Assembly (NCBI GenBank): GCA_003635265.1
Contig: PYIZ01000006.1
Coordinates: forward strand, 115,076-179,075
Direction of reading: 5' to 3'
Source of the DNA: Candidatus Poribacteria bacterium
GTDB taxonomy: Bacteria; Poribacteria; WGA-4E; PCPOR2b
Length of the DNA: 64,000 bases
The position numbers and the translations under genes are program-made. Under the pieces are notes generated by a model. That model was not told the origin of the DNA. It did not search any database and was given only the letters and a program-made list of their open reading frames with translations. Below, in pieces: positions 18,983 through 26,955 of this stretch (position 1 is its first letter; each line of letters begins with the position of its first letter).

Positions 18983-19020
18983 GCTCCAGCCCGAAGAGAT
19001 GATGAATCTGAAGGCATATC

Positions 19021-19311
19021 TTCGTGATTGCACAGATCTTTAATATAACACATATATGTTAAGTGGTCAATAGAAAGTTTAGAAATAAAAAAACTTGTCC
19101 CGGTTGTACGAGACAAGGCGTCATATTATGGCGGATCTCAGTGATCATTTTATGCCAATTCTGTATGAGAAGAAGGGACATACCCCAATCAGCGTGGAGA
19201 GGTGCCACTACGAAGGGAATTAGTCGCTTTTGTAGGTTTGGTATTAGAACGCAAGTTGCTAGTGTTGAGTATGGAAACTCGACCTACAGGCTAACTTTTG
19301 TAGGTTTGATA
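19021..19311. other. gene-free stretch between the tnpB element and lptD
   Basis: About 290 bases without a convincing gene. It holds the lptD-operon terminator (19087-19117), a 23-base direct repeat pair (19227 and 19295) and a copy of a hairpin repeat shared with 60211. Short open frames here have no ribosome site and no family look. Confidence 0.6.
19087..19117 (-). terminator. rho-independent terminator of the lptD operon
   Basis: Read on the minus strand, CTTGTC-CG pairs with CG-GACAAG (19117-19094) with one mismatch and is followed by seven Ts (19093-19087). It is 195 bases beyond the lptD stop and closes the long leftward transcription unit. Confidence 0.8.
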
Positions 19312-19317
19312 TTAGAA
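19227..19317. repeat. pair of 23-bp direct repeats, the second overlapping the lptD stop
   Basis: CTTTTGTAGGTTTGGTATTA (first 20 bases) starts at 19227 and recurs at 19295 with one change; the repeat units end at 19249 and 19317. Between them, 19264-19288 is a diverged copy of the hairpin repeat at 60211 (GGAAACTCGACCTACA against GGAAACCCGACCTACA). The second unit supplies the last Phe codon and stop of lptD. Confidence 0.6.
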
Positions 19318-22300
19318 GTAGGAACGTCCAAGTGAGTTTCCGACACCGAAGGAGTCGTAAGGGACGCCAGCGGGCAGACTACGGAATCCCCATGTATCCG
19401 TTGTCGCATCATAGCCAACTCCAACTGAGGCAGCGGGTTCTGCAATCAGATTAATCTGGAAAGTGAAATCTTGCCGCACATTATCGTAGGGCGGGTCCCG
19501 CTTAATCCCGATGCGATGCCATCTAATTGTCATGTTCCAATTATGCAGGTTGCGTCGTAACATTATACTCTGCGAGTAGAACTGTTTTTCGATCCAGTCA
19601 TAATTGACGCTGAGATTTAACTCAAGTAAATGGCTTGGACGAAATCGAAAACTGCCTGTGAGACTTCGAGAGGCGTATTGTGTTCTTTTGGTAAAGGCAT
19701 TTCCGACCGTTACGTTCCATTTGTCGCGGCGATAACTGACGTTGGATCGGAAGCCAACCTGTTTGAATCGTTTTCCGTCCAAACGCGATTCATTCGGATC
19801 ATGTGTTGATCTGAACGTGATATTCAGGGCTCGGCTCGCTAGCGGAACTATCGTCATTCTACTTTCAATCGGTACATATCGACGTTCACCCAACGCCTCA
19901 AATTTGGTAAAATCCGCCGCTATTCGCGTATAAAACTGGAGCACACGAAGCGCGGATCGACTGCCGCGGGTCTTAACTTCAATACTAGTATCGAAGTTAT
20001 AGGAGAGGTTTTTCCTTTCAAAGAAGTAAACACTAGGACCAAAAGGATAGAGTGGTGGAGCATCTTCTCTCTCGACAGGCGGTGAGTAATCAAATGTTAC
20101 CCTTGAGTTGATTTGGTGGCGCATTCGACGCGCTCCCGGAATGTAACTAATGTCATAGATCCGAAACAGCAGATTGCTGGCGGACAACCGCGTACCGTAT
20201 ATACCCCGGAAAATATTCTGGTTTCCTTCTCGGTCTTTGTCATGCCAAATGAGGTTTGTATCAAAATCCATGTCGAGTCGCAATTCTCGATTCGGAATTA
20301 TCTGTAGTACCGATTGCTTACGAAGATCAAAACCGAGGTCCATCGTTTGTAAATAGATATTCTCTTCGTCTCGAAACCGTTCACGGAAAAAATTACCGAG
20401 ATCCACATCCAAATCGAAACTGGTGCTCTCAAGCGTTGGAATGGCAAACATCGAAAGAATTGGGAGATCGGTGTGCAGTGCCTCCGCGACTTTAGTCAAA
20501 CGCGAGTTGATGCTTTCAAACACAGGCAGCCGATCTAAGCGCATGCGCGACAGCGAAAGTTCAAGTGCAGGTAACTTTTGCAAGGTTGTTGTTCCTTCAT
20601 CGGTGAGGTTTAAGGTATGATTAACCTGAAACCTACCCAAGAACTCCCCGATTGTCTTGCTTGAAAATCTTAAGTTTCCCTCCTCATCTCTATCCTCACG
20701 ATCTAGTGCAGAATAGGCGGTCCCCCACGTGAACACACCAAAAGAGTTAAGCGCAGATTCCTCGATCCCAAACCCTTCCTCTTCAAAATCTTTTGCTCGC
20801 CACGCTACACGTCCCACAAAACTCGCGGGTCGTCGTCCCTTCGCTCGGCTGTCCCAAGGGGTGTAGAAGGTATGCCGATGCCCCCACCGCATATTCCATC
20901 GTCTCCCCGTTTTGAACGGCTTTCGGCGATCGAAAGAAAATTCATCGTTGGTGTAGAAGTAAAAGTCGCCCCTATAAGTACGCTTTTTATCGATTTTAAT
21001 CAGACGATACGCTTTACTGCCCTTAAGTATTCCGCTGTGCTCGCCGCCATAGAGTCGCTGCCCTTGTGTGTAAATTATGGTCGGCACCTCCCATCGTCCC
21101 CGATAATCGTATTTTTGGTAGATCTGTACCTTCTCCGGTTCTTCCGAGGGATCTACCGTCTCATCGTCCCCAATTTGATCGGGATTTAAAGAATTTTGTG
21201 CACTATCTTCTTGTACTCCTATCTCGCTCTCCTCTTCCATTCTTTCCTCGTCCCCATTTATCTCGTTGTCATTCTGTTCTTTCGTTCCTTCTTCCATCTG
21301 TTCAATTTCATTCTCTTCTGTCGTTGCATCTTTCCCGAATTGCTCCTCCATCATTGCCCACTCCGCTTCAAATTGACGTGCGATTTCTTCAAAGGTCGGG
21401 GTCGGCTCCTTTTCGATTAATTCAAGGATATAGACACCTTGATCGGTATATATGGGCCAAGTTATTGCTCCGGGAGCTTCTAGTCGGCTTACAGAGTGTT
21501 TCCAACGTCGATCCATTTCATTCAGCAGAAACCCTGCGCCTTCATTGGCTTCAGAAAGTTCAACTCCCTCATATTGCCCGGCTAATTCTTCGAGAACCTC
21601 TCCTGCCTCTGCACGTGCTTGAATTTCCTCAGCGGTCGATCGGATTGCGTTGCGAGTTTCCTCGCTTGGTTCTATCGCTACGTCTATTCGACGGATCTGG
21701 AATTCTTGTTGACCATATACATCAAGCACACGGTCAACCTTTAAGATATGAAACCCGGATTCCGTTCTCAGAATCGGTGTAATTTCGCCCGGTTTCAGTT
21801 GAAAAACCGCCTCTTCGAGGATTGGATCCAGTCGAAGTTCATCTTCCTCATCGCGCTCTCCACGTACTAGAAAACCCATGTCACCGCCCTGATAGCGCGT
21901 ATCCTGATGGGTCGAGTCAGCTTGTGCAGTCGCTGCAAAGTCTGCGTTCGCTTCCTGTAGTTTGGCATGGATGTTTTCCGCCTTTTCCTGAGCAGCAGTA
22001 ATATCTTCTTCGGAGATCTGATACTCCAGAAAGAGTTGCCGCAGCTTATACAGATCATACTCGCCCTCCAGACGATCCGCTAACTCCTGCGCTTTCTCCT
22101 CCAATTTTGTCCGATCACTTGGCGTTGCATTGGGAGGCAAAGGCACAACGATTTCTTGGAACTTGAAATCGTTTACGCGGTATTTTCCGTCAGCGCCGAG
22201 CCCACTTCCTCGACGAGCAGAATGATCAAACAGCAGGGCACCGTCGTATCGAAAGCGGCGTGCAAGCGGCAAGATTACGCTAAGGAATACCCCCTGATAG

Positions 22301-23286
22301 CTACTTGTTCCAACTTTGACGATTACCTTGGCTACTTTGTCTTCTTGGCGAAGATCGCGGCGGTAGGCAGGAAAATAGAAGAGCGGTACACCACCAACTC
22401 TCAGGACAATATTTGTAGCAATCAATTCTTTGTTTATCCTGACGATAATCTTTGATGCGCTGAAGTAATAATGGGGATGCTTGAGAGAGCATGTTGTCAA
22501 CGCCCCACCACGGATGTAGGATTCATCATCTTCGGTCTTAAAAATTTCAGTGCCGCGATAGTACCACGGGTCACTGAAACTGAATCCCTCGCGAATGATA
22601 CCTTTTTTTGTTTCAATGTTGAAAAGGAGTTCGTTTGCATAGGTTTCTTCGTTTCCGACGAGCAGGTGCACATTTCCCGCTGCCCGCATCACATTTTCAT
22701 CGAAATCCGCCCAGATATGGTCAGCATAGAGCACAACCTCGTCGTATTTGATTAGTCCGTTGCCGTGAATCTGAATCAGGTTATCGTGAAAAGTGAGATT
22801 GTCGCCTTTTGCAAGAAGGTCCCCTTCCTCAGGTGACATATTCTCTGGATCGAGTTTTCGGCTGGCTTGGGTGGATTCTTCAGGTGTAGGTGAATCTGTT
22901 GCTGATGGGGTTTCTGACGTTTCTTCAGGAGGTTCTGGGGGTGACTCTCCTTCGTTGGGTACTTCGGGAGCAGGTGGATCTTCAGTTGGCGTAGTTTCTG
23001 ATGATGCTTCAGTCTGTTCGTCCGAAACAGCTTCCTCGGCAGTAGATGCAGGGTCGGTTTGCGCACCTAATTCACCTGTGGGCAAAATTAAGTTAAGCGT
23101 GAGAATCGTGAGCGATAGAACATGAGGTGTAAAACGGGAGGCACGGAGAACAAGACGTAAAGCGTAAGGTACGTCCTGCAGAAAGCGGCTAAGGAATTGG
23201 AAACAAGGAGGTTTGGACAACCGGATAGTTGATTCCTCCCTGTTGTCTACTATTTTCTGCCATTTCCGTTTTTCCCTCCTTTCCAT
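19312..23286 (-). CDS. lptD: LptD-like LPS assembly protein with two embedded parvulin domains
   Basis: A 1324-residue LptD homologue; LptD inserts lipopolysaccharide into the outer membrane and is usually about 750-850 residues. Order seen: a long basic N-terminus and signal segment (about 50-76), a Pro/Glu/Thr-rich linker (77-145), an OstA-type domain (about 150-300, from LLAKGDNLTFHDN to VPLFYFPAYRRDLR, with the LptD-like ALTTCSLKHPHYYF), and about three barrel strands (315-370). Then come two PpiC-type parvulin domains (about 373-530 and 533-630; LEEAVFQLKPGEITPILRTESGFHILKV is the clearest), an acidic Glu/Asn linker (640-718), and the long barrel ending in Tyr-Phe. GAGGAAAGG precedes ATG 23286. 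It is the last gene of an operon with SurA and two PrsA-like proteins, which fits joint work in outer-membrane protein folding. Confidence 0.88.
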   Translation of the reverse strand: MERREKRKWQKIVDNREESTIRLSKPPCFQFLSRFLQDVPYALRLVLRASRFTPHVLSLTILTLNLILPTGELGAQTDPASTAEEAVSDEQTEASSETTPTEDPPAPEVPNEGESPPEPPEETSETPSATDSPTPEESTQASRKLDPENMSPEEGDLLAKGDNLTFHDNLIQIHGNGLIKYDEVVLYADHIWADFDENVMRAAGNVHLLVGNEETYANELLFNIETKKGIIREGFSFSDPWYYRGTEIFKTEDDESYIRGGALTTCSLKHPHYYFSASKIIVRINKELIATNIVLRVGGVPLFYFPAYRRDLRQEDKVAKVIVKVGTSSYQGVFLSVILPLARRFRYDGALLFDHSARRGSGLGADGKYRVNDFKFQEIVVPLPPNATPSDRTKLEEKAQELADRLEGEYDLYKLRQLFLEYQISEEDITAAQEKAENIHAKLQEANADFAATAQADSTHQDTRYQGGDMGFLVRGERDEEDELRLDPILEEAVFQLKPGEITPILRTESGFHILKVDRVLDVYGQQEFQIRRIDVAIEPSEETRNAIRSTAEEIQARAEAGEVLEELAGQYEGVELSEANEGAGFLLNEMDRRWKHSVSRLEAPGAITWPIYTDQGVYILELIEKEPTPTFEEIARQFEAEWAMMEEQFGKDATTEENEIEQMEEGTKEQNDNEINGDEERMEEESEIGVQEDSAQNSLNPDQIGDDETVDPSEEPEKVQIYQKYDYRGRWEVPTIIYTQGQRLYGGEHSGILKGSKAYRLIKIDKKRTYRGDFYFYTNDEFSFDRRKPFKTGRRWNMRWGHRHTFYTPWDSRAKGRRPASFVGRVAWRAKDFEEEGFGIEESALNSFGVFTWGTAYSALDREDRDEEGNLRFSSKTIGEFLGRFQVNHTLNLTDEGTTTLQKLPALELSLSRMRLDRLPVFESINSRLTKVAEALHTDLPILSMFAIPTLESTSFDLDVDLGNFFRERFRDEENIYLQTMDLGFDLRKQSVLQIIPNRELRLDMDFDTNLIWHDKDREGNQNIFRGIYGTRLSASNLLFRIYDISYIPGARRMRHQINSRVTFDYSPPVEREDAPPLYPFGPSVYFFERKNLSYNFDTSIEVKTRGSRSALRVLQFYTRIAADFTKFEALGERRYVPIESRMTIVPLASRALNITFRSTHDPNESRLDGKRFKQVGFRSNVSYRRDKWNVTVGNAFTKRTQYASRSLTGSFRFRPSHLLELNLSVNYDWIEKQFYSQSIMLRRNLHNWNMTIRWHRIGIKRDPPYDNVRQDFTFQINLIAEPAASVGVGYDATTDTWGFRSLPAGVPYDSFGVGNSLGRSYF

Positions 23287-23415
23287 ACTACCTTTCCTCT
23301 GCTACAGTGCAAAATTGACCAATCGAGAGCAGTAAAACCTGTCCGAGAGTCGAATCCCTCTGCTTCAATTCTCACTGTCAGTTAAGCGCCTTTGATAGGA
23401 AGGTACAACTGAATC

Positions 23416-24714
23416 CTATTTAAGTTCCTCTTTGATTTTTATAAACGAATTTTCCTTGAGCAGATCTGTGTAAATCTGCCATTCCTCTTGGAATTTTTGC
23501 TGACGCAGCATCATTCGGATCTGGTTCTTTTCAACATCGGTCAATTCAGGGGCAGTACGACTATCGATCTTGAAAATATGCACGCCATATGTCGTTTTGA
23601 TGGGTGTGCTATGCACTCCGATGGAAAGTCCTTCGATAATTTTTCGGGTTTCAGGGTTTAACTCGCTGAGTGCACGAATCCCGAGATCACCACTGTTAGC
23701 TTTCGTCTGTGAATCGTCGGAGTATTGTTGGGCAAGCGCGTTGAAATCTTCACCTTGATTTAACCGCTGCAACAGGCTATCTGCGCGTTCATGAGCATCT
23801 TCAATCGCCTGCTCACTCGGTTTCAAACTGACAACGAGATGACGAAATGCTATGGTCAGATCATCTTTACGCTCAACTTTGAAAAGATAAAACCCATCAT
23901 TGCCTTCAACCGGTTCACTGATCTCGCCAGCGTTGAGCTCTGAAAGTGTATTGCGGAAGGTAGCCGAGAGGTTATCCATCTCTGCAATCGGCAGTTCGTT
24001 TAGTCCTCCAACTCCTGCATTTCTATGCTCATCGTCAGCGTGGCGTTGCGCGAGTTCTTCAAAATCTTTTCCAGCCTCTAATTCCCGAAGAATTGTATCG
24101 AATTTCTCAAGGGCTAGTTTGCGATCTGCCTCGCTTGGCTTGAAAGCAATGAAGATGTGTCGAAGGTGGACGGTATCTGTCTTAGTTGGCAATTGCGAGC
24201 GATTTTCTTCAAAAAACTTCTGTATGTCCGAGTCGCGAACTTGGAGTCTAGGGAGGATACGTTGCATTACAAGTCGTTCCGCCATTAAGTTGCGTTTAGC
24301 TTGTTCACGGAAAGACATCAGAGTGTAACCTTCCTTTTTTAATGCTTGAGCAAGTTCCTCTTCGGTCTCGATCTTGTACTGGTCTTTGAAGTTTTGCAGA
24401 TACTGCTCCACTTCAGCCTCTGTGATTTCAATTTTTAGCGTTAATGCTGTTTCGACGAGAAGCATTTGGCGAATCAACTGATCGAGAAGTGCATCCCGTT
24501 CCTGCTCCGCCTTTTGCATCGCTTCGCGCTCAGTGAACCGGTAGACTTGCTGAAGTTCGAGTGCTTTTTGCTTGACAACGCTGTCGAGTTCCCATTTGGT
24601 GATCACGTCTTGGTTGACATAAGCGATGATCTGATCAAACCTTCGCGCAGCAATGGGATTGAACCCAAAATGGATGATCAATAGAATCAGGGTGCATAAA
24701 CGCAGTATCTTCAT
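23416..24714 (-). CDS. surA: SurA-like periplasmic chaperone with two parvulin domains
   Basis: A 432-residue protein with SurA architecture: signal peptide (residues 1-23), helical N-domain (AYVNQDVITKWELDSVV, LLDQLIRQMLLVETA) to about 175, then two PpiC-type domains (about 183-285 and 288-390) and a short C-terminal helix. The domains show HLRHIFIAFKPSEADR, GGLNELPIAEM, GFYLFKVERKD and FRHLVVSLKPSE, DLGIRALSELNP, YGVHIFKIDSR. SurA helps outer-membrane barrels, LptD foremost in E. coli, cross the periplasm. Its place directly before the LptD gene (129 bases) matches this role. The length is the same as E. coli SurA. Confidence 0.92.
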   Translation of the reverse strand: MKILRLCTLILLIIHFGFNPIAARRFDQIIAYVNQDVITKWELDSVVKQKALELQQVYRFTEREAMQKAEQERDALLDQLIRQMLLVETALTLKIEITEAEVEQYLQNFKDQYKIETEEELAQALKKEGYTLMSFREQAKRNLMAERLVMQRILPRLQVRDSDIQKFFEENRSQLPTKTDTVHLRHIFIAFKPSEADRKLALEKFDTILRELEAGKDFEELAQRHADDEHRNAGVGGLNELPIAEMDNLSATFRNTLSELNAGEISEPVEGNDGFYLFKVERKDDLTIAFRHLVVSLKPSEQAIEDAHERADSLLQRLNQGEDFNALAQQYSDDSQTKANSGDLGIRALSELNPETRKIIEGLSIGVHSTPIKTTYGVHIFKIDSRTAPELTDVEKNQIRMMLRQQKFQEEWQIYTDLLKENSFIKIKEELK

Positions 24715-24750
24715 TTAGAAGTGTACCTCCTCAATTCGGAGCTTAACGTT

Positions 24751-25743
24751 TTATGGTTCTGTTTCAGACTCAACAGGGGTGTCACTCTCATCCGTCGATT
24801 CGGTTTCTGCTTCCTCCTCCGGCTCTGGTGCGTCAGGGATTCGGTCTGAAAAGGTCTTGACCTTTGCCTGTTCGTGGAGTCGGATCAGCCAATCGGTCAT
24901 AAGTTCTTCACGCTTCTGATTCTGTACGTGTCTTTCCACATTGCGTCGGACACTGTTTTCTTCAAGCGTTTGTTGGCGTGCCGGCTGGACTTCCTCCTTA
25001 CGGAAGATTAGGTAATAGTGTTCCTCATCTAGTTCGATATGGAGAATCTCCTCGTTCATTTGACCGACTTCGAACTCAAACGCTGCATCGCTAAAAGGTT
25101 TTGCGCGTCGTGAATACATTGTGTTATCGAAAAAGTCAGTGTCACCGGGGATTTCGTTATTTGATCCTGGACCGATTAATTCCCCGTTTTCAGCTAGCTC
25201 CGCAGCAAGGTCAGCAATATCTTCCCCATCTTTGATTCGTTGAAAAACTTCATTTGCTCGTTCTTCATTTTGGACGGTTATGCAGGTCAGTCGCACCTTT
25301 TCCAGCACAACATAATCTGCCTTATTTTCTTCATAATAGAGCTTGTAATCTTCCTCGGTCGGTTTAAGTTTCTGGTCTACTTCAATTTCTGTGATTCTGT
25401 CAACGAGCAGTTCATGGTAATAGTCCTGCACTTTTTTCATGACTCCGGGATCCTCATCAAGCTTGCGATCCTTGGCAAGGCAAAGTATGAGACGACTCTC
25501 GGCCATAAGATTCATATATTCCGCATATCCACCTTCTGCTTCTTGGTACTGTGGTTGTTTATAGGTAGGAAGTTCACTTATCTCCTGTAGCATCTCCTCA
25601 AGCGTGATATGGTGTTTTCCATTCCATTCAAATTCAGCGATCACAGTACCTTCAGCCCCGGCTTTGCCGCCACAACCATTCAACGAAATGCTCACAGCAA
25701 CGGCACCGATTAAGATAAAACCAATAATTCCCAATAATTTCAC
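24751..25743 (-). CDS. PrsA-like parvulin foldase lipoprotein
   Basis: A 330-residue protein with a lipoprotein signal (hydrophobic residues 4-21, lipobox LNGC with Cys24), so it should be anchored to a membrane on the periplasmic side. It has a helical N-part, a parvulin-type region (VRLTCITVQNEERANEVFQR through DAAFEFEVGQMNEEIL and HYYLIFRKEEV, about 150-255) and an acidic Glu/Thr tail. It is a paralogue of the next upstream gene (25848): both share the pattern EWNGxHxIxL, RxTEIEVDxK and YYEENKxxYV. The proline-isomerase active site is not clearly kept, so it may act as a chaperone only. It is 36 bases before surA in the same operon. Confidence 0.82.
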   Translation of the reverse strand: MKLLGIIGFILIGAVAVSISLNGCGGKAGAEGTVIAEFEWNGKHHITLEEMLQEISELPTYKQPQYQEAEGGYAEYMNLMAESRLILCLAKDRKLDEDPGVMKKVQDYYHELLVDRITEIEVDQKLKPTEEDYKLYYEENKADYVVLEKVRLTCITVQNEERANEVFQRIKDGEDIADLAAELAENGELIGPGSNNEIPGDTDFFDNTMYSRRAKPFSDAAFEFEVGQMNEEILHIELDEEHYYLIFRKEEVQPARQQTLEENSVRRNVERHVQNQKREELMTDWLIRLHEQAKVKTFSDRIPDAPEPEEEAETESTDESDTPVESETEP

Positions 25744-25847
25744 AGTTATGCCTCCTTAAATTGTGGGTGATATACAATTGTTCAACTATTACAACCATTT
25801 CTCAACTGATTTCTGAACGTGATGATTCCAGTCCATGTTGTGTTCCG

Positions 25848-26810
25848 CTACTGCTCCGATTGTTCATTTTCCGGATCTTCTTCCTCTTCGGGTGTCACAG
25901 GCGGAGGGAGCAGTTCTGGATATGTTTTGAGTTTGCCCTCGGCAATAAGCACTTCCAACCATTCTAGGATGCGCTTCCGCTTCATCTCACGCTTTAGGGG
26001 ATACTCAAGCCTCGGCTTGACCTCTTCAAAGGTCTGTTGACGTTCTGGCCGATGTTCTTCCTTTTGGAAGATCATATAATAGATGTCCTCTTCGACGTCC
26101 TGTACAAAAACTTCTTCAGTCATTTCGCCAACTTCCATTGCAAAAACCGCGTCTACAAATGCTTGGGCACGTGCGGAGACGTCTCGAGCAAAAAAGCCTG
26201 TATCACCGGGATCGCCCGGATTTGAACCGGGTCCTGTCAATACACCTTTTTCCGAAAGTTCTTTTACTGCATCAAAGATGTCCTTACCGGCTTGAATTTC
26301 CTCCAATGTTGTCTGTGCGAGTTCCTTATCGAATAGCGTGATGCAGGTTGCTCGAACTTTTTCCTCATCCACATACGTATCTTTATTTTCTTCGTAATAC
26401 TGCCGAAGCGTTTCCTCGGTGACGACAATTTTTTCGTCAACCTCAATTTCGGTCAAGCGTTCAACCATCAGTTGATGCTCATAGTCATCCGCTTTTTTGA
26501 GGAACGTTTCATCTTTGTCAAATCCTGCCTCAGCCGCTGCGAGGAGCATTAGCCTTTGGTTGATAAGGTCTTCCAGAAATATGAGTTTACCAGCTTTGGA
26601 CTGATAGCCTTTCTGTTTATATTCTGATAGTGCTGCTATTTCCGCATTAAGTGTTGCAAGCGAAATTTCGTGTACCCCATTCCATTCGTACCGAGCCACA
26701 ATAATCTGGCTCTCATCCATTGGTCCGGCTACATCTTGCGACTGGACAATCTGCCAACTACTCAAACCGATTGCTGCAGTCACGACGAAAATTATCAATA
26801 TTCTTTTCAT
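25848..26810 (-). CDS. PrsA/SurA-like parvulin foldase, periplasmic
   Basis: A 320-residue parvulin-type protein, paralogous to its neighbour at 24751 but with an ordinary signal peptide (MKRILIIFVVTAAIGLSSWQIVQSQ) and no lipobox Cys, so a soluble periplasmic protein is expected. The parvulin-like part is VRATCITLFDKELAQTTLEE through DAVFAMEVGEMTEEVF and IYYMIFQKEEHRPE. The C-terminus is Pro/Glu-rich. AAAGGA precedes the ATG. It is the first of four parvulin-domain genes after mfd. The pair probably arose by tandem duplication followed by split of location, one membrane-bound and one free. Confidence 0.82.
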   Translation of the reverse strand: MKRILIIFVVTAAIGLSSWQIVQSQDVAGPMDESQIIVARYEWNGVHEISLATLNAEIAALSEYKQKGYQSKAGKLIFLEDLINQRLMLLAAAEAGFDKDETFLKKADDYEHQLMVERLTEIEVDEKIVVTEETLRQYYEENKDTYVDEEKVRATCITLFDKELAQTTLEEIQAGKDIFDAVKELSEKGVLTGPGSNPGDPGDTGFFARDVSARAQAFVDAVFAMEVGEMTEEVFVQDVEEDIYYMIFQKEEHRPERQQTFEEVKPRLEYPLKREMKRKRILEWLEVLIAEGKLKTYPELLPPPVTPEEEEDPENEQSEQ

Positions 26811-26955
26811 TGTGTGTGTTGGTCCTTTCTGATTAATAAGTGGATTGCAAAGACACCGTCTTCACAGTTAGTGGTGTATTCATATTGTTAAAAGACGCGT
26901 ATGCAAATACGTATGCCTCAAGCACCGTTATGTAATACGCATCACGTTTCATGGC

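Larger units (their letters stand above)
17490..19010 (-). mobile_element. IS200/IS605-type element carrying only tnpB
   Basis: A TnpB gene is flanked by hairpins of similar build: 17528-17544 at the 3' side (stem CCG-CCC over loop TTCA, one bulge) and 18963-18982 at the 5' side (CCCCTCCC over loop TAAA, one mismatch). A larger nested palindrome is at 18857-18897. There is no Y1 transposase (TnpA) gene, so the element would need one in trans. Such subterminal hairpins and lack of inverted terminal repeats are normal for this family. The exact ends cannot be fixed from one copy; the values given are estimates of about 30 bases either way. Confidence 0.7.

Noticed and set aside
21066..21782. 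238-codon + strand open frame opposite lptD
   Set aside because: Antisense of the acidic linker and parvulin region of LptD, biased by Glu-rich codons; no gene-like features.
23335..23390. tRNA-like stretch with GAGTCGAATCCCTC
   Set aside because: No acceptor, D or anticodon arms can be built around it; chance similarity to a T-arm.
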